In this document: piece by piece, positions 55,063 to 64,000 of the stretch
How positions within the stretch are numbered: position 1 is the stretch's first letter
Layout of the letters: every line of letters starts with the position of its first letter
Assembly (NCBI GenBank): GCA_028274465.1
Contig: CM051456.1
Location: 79,036,753 to 79,100,752, forward strand
Source of the DNA: Plantago ovata
Lineage: Eukaryota; Streptophyta; Magnoliopsida; Lamiales; Plantaginaceae
Direction of reading: 5' to 3'
DNA: 64,000 nt
The notes under the pieces: generated by a model
What the model was told of the DNA's origin: nothing
The model's database searches: none
Seen by the model: only the letters and a program-made list of their open reading frames with translations
Program-made: the position numbers and the translations under genes

Positions 55063-56258
55063 TTGTTCTCTTACTTTGTTTCAGAAATTGAGCCCAAGAC
55101 CATAGAAGAAGGTTTAAAGCATTCTAAATGGATCAAGGAAATGCAAGAAGAATTGGATCAATTTGATAGGAACAAAGTCTGGAAACTCGTACCCCTTGTT
55201 GAAGTAAAGAAAGCAATTGGTACAAAGTGGGTGTTCAGAAACAAGATGAGTGAGTCTGGAGAAGAAACAAGGAACAAAGAACGTTTGGTTTCTCAAACTT
55301 ATCGCCAGACTGAAGGATTGGATTATGATGAGTCTTATGCACCAGTTGCAAGATTGGATGCTATTAGACTTTTCTTAGCCTTTGCTCCTCATAATGACTT
55401 CATTGTTTATCAAATGGATGTTAAATGTGCATTCCTAAATGGTGAACTTGCTGAAGAAGTCTACCTAGAACAACCCCCTGGCTTTGAATTTCCCTCAGAA
55501 ACCAAGATGGTATATAAGATAAGCTTCAGAAAGCTGTATATGGTCTAAAGCAAGCATCTAGAGTTTGGTATGATACCTTAGCTAAGTTCTTGCTGGAAAA
55601 TGGTTTCAAGAAAGGTGAATTTTTGATAAAACCTTATTTACCATGAACCATGATGGTAAAATACTCTTAGTCCAGATTTATGTGGATGACATAATATTTG
55701 GATCTAATGACAAGCAACTTTGTGATGATTTTTCCAAACTCATGACAAACAAGTTTGAAATGAGCATGATGGGCAAATTGAATTATTTCGTAGGATTGCA
55801 ACTCAAGCAACTCAAAGATGGAATATTCATAAATCAAGCAAAGTATGCAAAGGAAATGCTCATAAAGTTCAGGATCAAAGAGGAAGAGAAACTTGAGAAG
55901 ATCCCTATGAGTGTTGGCACCAAATTGGGATATAATAAATAAGACAAAAGTGTGGATGAATACAAGTATAGGAAGCTCATTGGTTCCTTGTTGTATCTAA
56001 CAGCAAGTAGGTCTGACATTCAGTATGATGTTTGTGTGTGTGTGCAAGATTCTAATCTGATCCTAGAGAATCACACTACAACAAAGAACTCAAAATACTG
56101 AAATATGTCAAGGGCACAGTCAATGTTGGATTATGGTATCCAAAAGATTCTGGATTAGAATTGGTAGGTTATTCTGATGCTGACCATGGAGGATCAACTC
56201 TTGATAGAAAAAGTACCTCTTGAACTTGTCAGTTTCTAGGTACAAGACTGAATTCATG
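55063..56258 (+). pseudogene. TE8 reverse transcriptase and part of RNase H
   Basis: [60 protein letters not shown] and [20 protein letters not shown], then RNase [18 protein letters not shown]. It stops at 56258 against TE7 LTR. Broken. Confidence 0.88.
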
Positions 56259-56913
56259 TAGCCATAATCCTGGATCGTGTCTTGGGTCAACTGCTTATTC
56301 AGAGCTGACATCGACGGGTCCACCAAGGATATTGGGCAACAAATGTGATGATAAAGTCCTATAAGTCCAAAGGACGACTGGCATCACTTCGACAACTTTC
56401 CGGTTCCCATAGACACTTCGGTGTAGAGTATACATCGATGGGAGTTTCCGGTGGGTACTTCCATTGTTCGGTAATCACCCTTCGAACAACTATGCGGAGT
56501 TATGGGAATGTTTCTTGATTGTCCAACAATCCGTTCCGTGGCCGTGGGATCGGCTCACACTTGCTCTAACAAGCATAACCTCCACGCATACTAGTCTCAG
56601 TTGGTTCATTCAGACCCCTACATCCGAGATGAACCTCGACTAGGGAGAGTTTGGGATAGATGATAACTCACATAGCTCCCACTATCTGTGTGATCGGTCA
56701 TCTATCCGAGGGGACATGTTTAATATCAATACAGACAGGAATAGAGATAGGACATATTGTATGCCTGGTGTAATATAAATATGAAAGCGATACTCAATAG
56801 TCAAACAACAAACATATATTATATTACGTTGACCTGTGTAATAGTACATATATGCCCTTAATAAGGGCTGCATGCCCTTAATAAAGACTGTCTCTAGGAC
56901 ATATACACTATCA
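56259..56913 (-). repeat. TE7 5' LTR, outer part
   Basis: Matches about 47605-48267 with few differences and ends ACTATCA, followed by target duplication AGAAG. Confidence 0.9.
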
Positions 56914-58404
56914 AGAAGAAGATGAGAACATTCCTACTGATCCCAGTGATGATGAAGGGAAAGATTCTAAGGATAAAAAGGACGACGATGATGACAATCA
57001 AGGTCCTAGTCCTGATGCTGGTGGACTTAAACTGACAGTTGCTGAGACTGAGAATCAAGACAATCAACAAGATGATCAAACACCAAGCCAGCAAGAATTC
57101 CAACCTGCTCCTGATGAAACAAGTACTCAAGCACCTGTACAAGGCGCTGATATTGAAGAAGAATACGCCTGAAAGCGTGCCGCATTGAAACATGGAAAAA
57201 GCAAGCTTTCTAATGCTGAGTTATCTTTACTCGATGCCAAGGTCACTGATCCAAACCTTGATGATGATGAAGAAATGGATGAAGATTACCAAAGAGAACT
57301 TCAAAATAGTCTCCAAATTCATGCAAGGCATACTCAGAATTTGGATATTGCTCAATCTTCAGGAGTAAAGCCTCAGGAAGTCCCCTCCCTTCCATCTACT
57401 ACTGGTGAAACTCCAGTCATTGAGTCTCAAACGTTGTCCTCAGCAACTACTCAATTAAATCTTACTACTGGTGAAACTCCAGTCGTTGAGTCTGAAGCGT
57501 TGCCATCAGCAACCACTCAACCAGAAAGGAATGAAGCTGCAGATTTAGGAACCAGGGTTGCTGGCCTTGATGAATCTGATAATGAAGACGATCTTTTAGC
57601 AAATGAGGATGATCACTCAAATAAAAATGAACTCAAAGTGGTCGAAATTCCTCCTCCTGATTATGAACATGATGTAGGAGATGACTTGAGAAGCCATTTG
57701 CTGACAAGAGATGATCAATTTTCTTCTGAGCTCAAAGTTCATTCCTTGACCCCAAACATAGTGCCATTCCCAAATGTGGAGGATTTCACTCCAAGAATTT
57801 TAGCACTAATGGAAGTCCACAGAGCCTGCAAATCAGAAGATGATGCACTGCTTGCTGAGAGTCCGCTTGACATTGGAAAAATACTGGCTACTGTGCTGAA
57901 ACGCACTACTACTCTTATAATAGCTCAAAAAGACATAAGTCTTCACCACAAAAGCTATGAAGAAGATGTCAGTCAAGCACTCCGGTTAGCAAAGTCTGCA
58001 TTAGTAAAGGCTCAGACTTTCATTGAAGACAAAGTTGCAACAGAGCGCAGACATGAGGAGAATCTGGTGAGTATTAAACAAGATTTGTCCAACCTAAGTA
58101 CAACAACCTAAGTACTCTTGCTGAAAATTGCAATGAGTTCTTTTCTCTACACATTACTCCAATGATGCAATCCATGTCTAAGGGGGAATAAAAACAAAAG
58201 AGATCTTCAAGGAAGAAAACCCCTACTGAAGCGCCACTGACAATAGAACCTCTTGCTGAAAGAGAGCAAAGTTCTAAAAGACAAATAGATTCTGAGTTGA
58301 ATTCAGCAAGTCCGAAAAAGAGAAAAACTTCTGCTGAAACTCATGAATACTGTCATACTGAAAGTCATCAAGATCTGAATGAAGATGATGATGATGATGA
58401 CAAG
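56914..58404 (+). pseudogene. SIRE-like extra frame, continuing after TE7
   Basis: Acidic stretch, then KLSNAELSLLDAKVTDPNLD and a UIM-like DEDYQRELQNSLQIH, a tandem repeat (TTGETPVIESQTLSSATTQL and TTGETPVVESEALPSATTQP), LTPNIVPFPNVEDFTPRILA and a coiled coil (KDISLHHKSYEEDVSQALRL). Matches parts of 43560-43740 (plus) and 44750-45530 (minus). Ends at about 58404 against a TE7 LTR piece. Broken. Confidence 0.75.
57397..57530 (+). repeat. Tandem duplication in the extra frame (unit about 66 bp)
   Basis: CTACTACTGGTGAAACTCC and CTTACTACTGGTGAAACTCC start the two units, which stay collinear through CAACTACTCAA. In-frame. Confidence 0.85.
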
Positions 58405-58681
58405 AGGACGTTTGAGAGGTTTCTCAAAGAAAACCCTTTCGTTGCGAAGTCTGTTGCGCTCAACGCGGCGATGGTAACGTCCCTTCATCTGACTGACTCG
58501 AATGCATCTAGGATCGATGATGTGTCTATCCCAATAATACATCCACGGACGTCTCAGGGAGTTGTTTGGTTAATAAGATATACTTATGACCATCATAATA
58601 TATCGATGCACTGGCCAGTGACTTTACCAACACAACTATGAAGACTATGAGTAGTACTCTCCTGTGCTACACATGAGAGAT
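58405..58681 (-). repeat. TE7 LTR fragment
   Basis: Matches about 47288-47575 of the TE7 LTR in the same orientation; both edges are internal. The left junction shares GAGGAC with the flank. Confidence 0.88.
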
Positions 58682-59488
58682 GATTTTACCTTGATTCACA
58701 GGATTTTATCTCTTTTACTTCGAAGCTAATTTCTTGCTGAAGTATACAGGAATCTTTTCAACAATTTTAATCCTTCTGACTTTAGCAATTACTTTTTAAG
58801 TAACAAGCCTTGTAGTTGCTGAAAGTTTCCCCTTAATCAAATATCTCATTTTTCTTTGGGTCAAAGATATTTCTGGTTCCCGTCTCAGTAAATCCTTTTA
58901 TATTGAGATATTTTTAGGTAAATTCTCTTTTAGTGAGAAGCAATCTTGCTCTTTGCTGAGTTCCCGTCTTAGATTTATCTTTTGATACTGGAATACCTGT
59001 TTCAGTATCCTTGATTGTTTGAATGCCAGTTTCAGCAATCTTTGAATTTTTCTTACTGAGTACCCGTTTCAGCAAGTGATCAAGTTTCCTAACAAATACC
59101 CGGTTTGAAAGAATTACTTGTTGAATGCCTGTTTCAGCAAACATTTCGTGTACAATCATCTCTTTTAGAGAAGTCAGTGGAAAGGGACTTTTCAAGGAAT
59201 AATCCTTTAAGCAACTATTGACTTGCTGAGTGCCCGTTTCAGCAATCCAATCAAATGTATCCCTTTTTATTGAGGTAGTTCAATCAATCCGAGGTTATAC
59301 CTTAGCATTGCGAACCTATTATCTGGAAGGGGCGTGGTAAAGATGTCAGCAAGTTGATCATCAGTACCTACTTTTACAACCTCAATGTCTCCTTTTTCCA
59401 CATGATCTCTAATGAAATGATGTCTAATATCAATGTGCTTTGTCCTTGAGTGGAACTTAGGATTTTGCGTGATAGAAATAGCACTCCC
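58682..59488 (-). pseudogene. SIRE-like RNase H end and spacer, minus strand
   Basis: RNase H end at 59267-59488 ([37 protein letters not shown]), then about 580 bases of spacer with irregular repeats of GTTTCAGCAA and CCCGTTTCAGCAAG. Similar spacer at 63600-64000. Confidence 0.8.
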
Positions 59489-60199
59489 AAAATTGGGACC
59501 CACCTATCTCCCTTAGGAAAGGCGCACGCGCGCGCAAGCTGGGATAGGAGAAGGAGTTCGACTCCTTCCTCTATTAGAAGTCCAAGGGATAAGTTAGATT
59601 TTCCTGATTAAGTTTTAATTTGATTGGGAATGAATCTAGACTTGATATTGGTTTCCTAGTGCGATAAGAATTAGATTCTTATTCCTTTACGAAGTCTAAT
59701 TGCTTATGCTTTAGGCTTCTATTGACTACTATATATAGTAGACTATTAGAGAGTTTTTGACATAGACATTCACACAATTGAATACCCAGTTTTCTTATGG
59801 AAAATAAAACTCTCCCCTCCTCTATAAGCCGCACGCGCGCGCCACCCTCACCGGAGGAAAATCGCCGCCCCGTCTTCTTGGTCACACAAAGAATATCCTA
59901 GCATTCTTCCGATAGGCTGTTCATCCGTGGATACCAAGGTTGAGGTTCTAGGAGCTGGAAACTAACTCTTATTGTCTTGCAGATAATCAGAGTATTGCAG
60001 ATATCTTCGACTTCGACGAAGGAGAAGATACACAGGATTATTACAAAGACTTGGAAGCTGCTTTGGAAGTAACGTTAGTCTTCTAATTGACGTGTTTACA
60101 TATATACGACATATACATAATCAATTAACCTGTATGTTAAGAAAAATTTTGAAATTCCGCTGCGTACCCTAGGGGTAACTCTGACCGTATTTTCTTACA
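59489..60199 (+). repeat. TE7 LTR fragment, opposite orientation
   Basis: Reverse complement of about 46152-46905, including the palindromic TATA region (59729-59738), ending TTTTCTTACA. It directly joins SIRE-like RT on both sides. Confidence 0.88.
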
Positions 60200-60720
60200 A
60201 GTTCATGGTAAATAAGGTCTTGTCAACCTCACCTTTTCTTGAAACCATTATCCAGCAACAACTTAGCTCAGGTATCATACCATGCTCTAGGTGCTTGCTT
60301 TAGACCATATACAGCTTTCTGAAGCTTGTATGCCATCTTGGTTTCTGAGGGAAGTTCAAAGCCAGGGGGTTGTTCTAGGTAGACTTCTTCAGCAAGTTCA
60401 CCATTTAGGAATGCACTTTTAACATCCATTTGATAAGCAATAAAGTCATTATGAGTAGCAAAGGCTAAGAAAAGTCTAATAGCATCCAATCTTGCAACTG
60501 ATGCATAAGACTCATCATAGTCCAATCTTTCAGTCTGGCAGTAACCTTGAGCAACTAAACGTGCTTTGTTCCTTGTTACTTCTCCAGACTCACTTAGCTT
60601 GTTTCTAAACACCCACTTTGTACCAATTGCTTTCTTTCCTTCAGCAAGGGGTACAAGTTTCCAGACTTTGTTCCTTTCAAATTGATCCAGTTCTTCTTGC
60701 ATTGCCTTGATCCATTCAGA
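60200..60720 (-). pseudogene. SIRE-like reverse transcriptase fragment
   Basis: [60 protein letters not shown] and [13 protein letters not shown]. Near-identical to TE3 and TE8; cut at about 60200. Confidence 0.87.
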
Positions 60721-61536
60721 ATGCTTTAAATGGTCTTGGGCTCAATTTCTGAAACAAAGCAAGAGAACAAAGTTTCTACTTCAATGACGTTTGCTTCTTC
60801 AGCAAGTTCTTGATTAGTAGACACTTTGGATCTACTCACTTGGCGTTTGTCAATATCAACAATCATATCCATAGAGGGATGATCTCTAATCCATTTATTA
60901 ACAGGTTTTATGCTATTTGGATCTGGATATGTTTGCGTTTCAGCATGTCACTCTTCAGCATGTACTTGTTCAGTACTACTGGTATCTTGTTGTGTCTCTG
61001 CTGAAATTGGTTCATCAGCAACTGCTTGTTCAGCATTGCTGGTTTGAGGTAACTCGTCAGCAGACAGTGAAAGTTGCGTAGTTTCAGCAACATTTGGAGA
61101 AACTGCGTCCTTAGCCGGAAATTCATTATCATGAACTATATTTATCTTGGGGAGGAGTGTCATTGTCAGAATCATCATTTAGTTCAATTGATTTGATATT
61201 TCTAGCATCGGATTCAGTTCTTTGCTCGTGTATGAGTAATTTCTTCATACATCTGATATTTCTTCTTCAGTAGGGACTCCTTGAGATTTTTCGTAGAATA
61301 CAACATGCACTGATTCTTCGATCTTTTGTGCATTTTTGTTGTAAATTCTATAAGCTTTGCTATGCAAGGAGTAACCAAGAAATATCGCTTCATCTGCCTT
61401 TGGTTGAAATGTTCTTAAGTATTCTCTACCATTGTTAAGAACAAAGCATTTGCAACCAAATACTCTTAGATGGGTGATGTTAGGAGGTCTTCCAACAAAT
61501 AACTCATAGGGACTTTTGTTGTATTCCTTAGTTATC
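60721..61536 (-). pseudogene. SIRE-like hinge and integrase C-terminal fragment
   Basis: FVGRPPNITHLRVFGCKCFV and EAIFLGYSLHSKAYRIYNKN (61245-61520), then the acidic AE-rich hinge (60900-61180). At about 61537 the flank changes to extra-frame sequence. Confidence 0.82.
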
Positions 61537-63215
61537 AAGCTTGTTCAGCAACCATCTTTTCAGCAACGGCAGCATCAGCAAGTGTCGCGGTTCTTATGTC
61601 AGCAGCGATATCAGTCACTTGTTTCAGAGTCTGATCATCAAGATTATCTACAATGTAGATATCTAGGATTGAGGCAGGAATTTCATTTCCACTGCCTTGT
61701 GGTCTATTCTCAGTAGATGTATCAACATTAAGTTGATTGTTGAAGGCTTCCGCAAACACTTCAACATTGCTGACATAGGTCTCAGTAACCACTTTTTCAA
61801 CATCTACTGGAGTTTGTGTTTCAGCAACTGCTTGAGAATCGTCCGAAACATCATGGACAATAGGTACTGACTTGCGAGCCAGTGTTTTCTTTCTTGGGTT
61901 AGTTGTCCTTTTTGTTTTGGGGACGGGGTTAGCTGATGACGCTGCAGTTTGAGTGTCATCATCAACTTTCCTCTTTTTCTTCTTGGATTTCTCCAGTTGC
62001 TTTTCAGCAGCAGCGTCGGTAGTTGCATTTTCAGCAACGGCTGTTGTACCCTTATCATGATCACCATCTACAGCAGTTTCATCATGATCACCATCTATAG
62101 TAGTTTCATCAACAACTTTTTCAGCTGCTGGAACATTCTCTTACTGAGTGGTGGCGGTAACATCTACAGCTGTTGTATACCTTTCTTGCTGACTTGTGCT
62201 GACAACATCTGCAGCTGTTGTCTTCTTAGATTTTTCAAGTTTCTTGCCAGTAAGCTTAGGTGCATTTTGCTTGTAGAAGGCTCTTCCCACATTGCATACG
62301 AATTTCTTAATCGGCAATGGGTTTCTCAGCTGAATCCTGAAGTATTCATGGATATAGCATATCTTCAGTCCATACATGACTGGGAAGGTAGGTGAGACCT
62401 TGTTGTCTTCAACCTTAACCTTGAATAGTAACACAATCAACAAGTCTGTTGAAAATGTACTTTGCCCAGTTGAGCTCAGTTTTGTTCTCATAGATATGCA
62501 TCAGCAGCGGCCACCTTCTCAAGCCTACTTGGTCTATTCCTCCGACTTGGGAGTCTAAGACATTGATTAGTAGCACAGCTACAAGACCAAGTGAATGGCA
62601 AAGATGGTTTCTCCTAACGTGCTTTGTCCAAGTCACGGGAGAAATCTCTCCTTTCTTCATTTTCTCATTTCTGACATCACTGTAGAAGGCTTCAATTTCT
62701 TCATCAGTGGCAGTGATGTCATCTTCAGTTCCAGTGGTCGGAATCTGAAAGATTTCTGCTAAATCAGTCCATTTCAGGACGATTTGCACATTCTGAACTG
62801 TGGTGAAGATCACTTTTTCAGTGACTCCTTGACCATCAGTTAGGGACTGGATTTCTGCATTGTTGTAGAACTCCATAGTATCTAATATACTCACTTTCTT
62901 AGGGCGAGCTGTTATAAAGTGAGTGAGGCCTTGCTGTTTAATCAAGTCAAGTACCTCCTCATTGTCACCGTCTAGTTCTTGTTCATGGAAGTATCGGATA
63001 TACTTCTCTTTTGGAAAGACACCCCATTGCATCATCATTTCACACTTTGCAGTGTCTAGATATGCGGGAGGCATGGGTTTTTCTGTTATCCTATCGTTTT
63101 TCAACACAGCTTTCGCTGTGTTAGTCACCGGAGTTATCACCGGAGCAGTGCTTTTTCCAGCACTGTCAACCTTAGATGACTTTGATGTCTTAGATGACTG
63201 TCTCTTTGGTGCCAT
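61537..63215 (-). pseudogene. SIRE-like extra frame, N-terminal half
   Basis: Starts MAPKRQSSKTSKSSKVDSAG, the clearest start of the extra frame in the window. 266 codons cover KYIRYFHEQELDGDNEEVLD, DTMEFYNNAEIQSLTDGQGV, IVLKWTDLAEIFQIPTTGTE and WPLLMHIYENKTELNWAKYI. The low-complexity VAE/AD region follows (61540-62250), with a short tandem repeat near 62055-62107 (TCATGATCACCATCTA). The basic start suggests a nuclear or nucleic-acid-binding protein. Function unknown. Broken downstream. Confidence 0.75.
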
Positions 63216-64000
63216 TTCTTTTCATAGATGAGAAATGTGTACGAAAAAGATTGTTTGCTTTTTGACCGGAGGTACAGTGGATTCAGGCTAAAATTTGCAG
63301 AGAAAGGAAATGTAAGTTAAAGAATTTTGTCTTTCTCTAACTCCTTGTTTATATAACGTCTCTGATGTGCAAGAATCTCAATCGATTTGAGTTCTCAGCA
63401 AGGGTAAATCAGAGAAACAATAGCGCTACTGGAGCCTTTGCATTAAATGCGTAGTGGCCCACTAACAAAAACCGTCAGAGCACTCTTTTTCTTTGTAATG
63501 TTAACCGTTAGATCAATAACGCCTTTTAATCAATGGCCACGATTGTATCTCATGTCATGATTATTAGCGAGTTTATCTGTGCCCGATTAACGTCACAAAT
63601 TGATTTTACCGAGATTTATGGGATTTGATTGCTTGCTGAAATAAACAAGAATCTTTTCAGCGAGTTTGCATAACTAGCCTTGTTACTTGCTGAAAATTCC
63701 CCCTTAATCAGACATCTCATATTTCTTTAAGTTAAAAGATATTTCTGAGTTCCCGTATTAGTAAATTCTTTTTATCTTGGGATATCTTTTGGTAAAATTT
63801 GAGAAGTGAGTTTGCTCTTTTCTGAGTTCCCGTCTCAGAATATTCCCTTGATACTTGAATACCTGTTTCAGTATCTTTGATTGTCTGAATGCCCGTTTCA
63901 ACAACCTTTAAGGTTATTCTCTTACTGAGTGCCTGTCTCAACAAGTGATCAAGTTTCCTAACAAATACCCATTTTGAAGAAATTACTTGCTGATTGCTTG
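63216..64000 (-). promoter_or_regulatory. Spacer upstream of the extra frame with TATA box
   Basis: Noncoding. In sense: repeats of CCCGTTTCAGCAA-like words (63640-64000), then TATATAA (63349-63355), then GAGTTAGAGAAAGACAAAAT and the extra-frame ATG about 135 bases after the TATA box. Conserved with 39976-40410. Confidence 0.45.

Larger units (their letters stand above)
50050..56258 (+). mobile_element. TE8: SIRE-like copia DNA, plus strand, within TE7
   Basis: LTR (about 50095-51538), a second partial LTR (51539-52171), then directly the middle of gag, followed by protease, integrase, RT and RNase H up to 56258, where TE7 LTR sequence begins. Primer site and gag start are missing, and both outer edges are inside-element junctions rather than clean LTR ends. 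Several breaks. Confidence 0.8.
46152..56913 (-). mobile_element. TE7: Angela-like Ty1/copia element with TE8 inside
   Basis: Ends TGTAAGAAAA and ACTATCA on the plus strand, with target duplication AGAAG (46147-46151 and 56914-56918) in the SIRE-like extra frame. Contains a complete 3' LTR (46152-48267), RNase H, RT and part of the hinge (48282-50049), then SIRE-like DNA of the other orientation (TE8, 50050-56258) and only the outer part of the 5' LTR (56259-56913). Gag, protease and integrase of TE7 are absent. Lineage is inferred from the very long LTR and RT words. Broken and rearranged. Confidence 0.8.

Overview
The window looks like repeat-rich heterochromatin of a flowering plant, most likely a eudicot. 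Essentially every base that can be assigned belongs to LTR retrotransposons: Ty3/gypsy of Tat and Athila type, and Ty1/copia of SIRE and Angela type. All coding blocks are gag, protease, integrase, RT/RNase H or post-pol reading frames of such elements. I found no convincing host gene, tRNA, rRNA or CRISPR array. All elements are treated as fossils; most coding blocks are broken.

Layout. (1) Before 1 to 5350, minus: Tat-like gypsy element TE1, with its 3' part hidden by a 100-N gap (32-131), gag-protease-RT at 543-4268 and its LTR at 4605-5350. It sits in the 5' LTR of (2) TE2, plus, 5356-13798: an Athila-like element with gag and protease, no RT or integrase, and an env-position reading frame. 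TE2 sits in the RNase H end of (3) TE3, minus, 13799-19711 plus 37767-38889: a SIRE-like copia element. (4) TE4, minus, 19712-37766, is inserted in the TE3 LTR with target duplication TCTCT. It is Athila-like, also lacks pol and also has an env-position frame. (5) TE5, plus, 23367-32766, is inserted in that frame with target duplication ACTAT. It is a pol-bearing Athila-like element with near-complete gag, protease, RT, RNase H and integrase. TE5 and TE4 share LTR sequence, primer site and 3' noncoding modules, so TE5-type elements may have supplied pol functions for TE4-type elements. (6) 38889-64000: a patchwork of SIRE-like copia pieces in both orientations, broken up by an Angela-like copia element TE7 (46152-56913, target duplication AGAAG, 2.1 kb LTR) and scattered TE7 LTR fragments.

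Most interesting material. The SIRE-like copies carry a very long extra reading frame after RNase H, preceded by a conserved TATA box. Its first part resembles the post-pol frames of the Athila-like elements. The Athila-like elements carry repeated RNA-hairpin and purine-tract modules in their 3' noncoding DNA, one with a compensatory base change, and arrays of short CG-centred palindromes, including next to LTR TATA boxes. The SIRE-like DNA is strikingly enriched, on the sense strand, in the heptamer TTGCTGA in both coding and LTR sequence.
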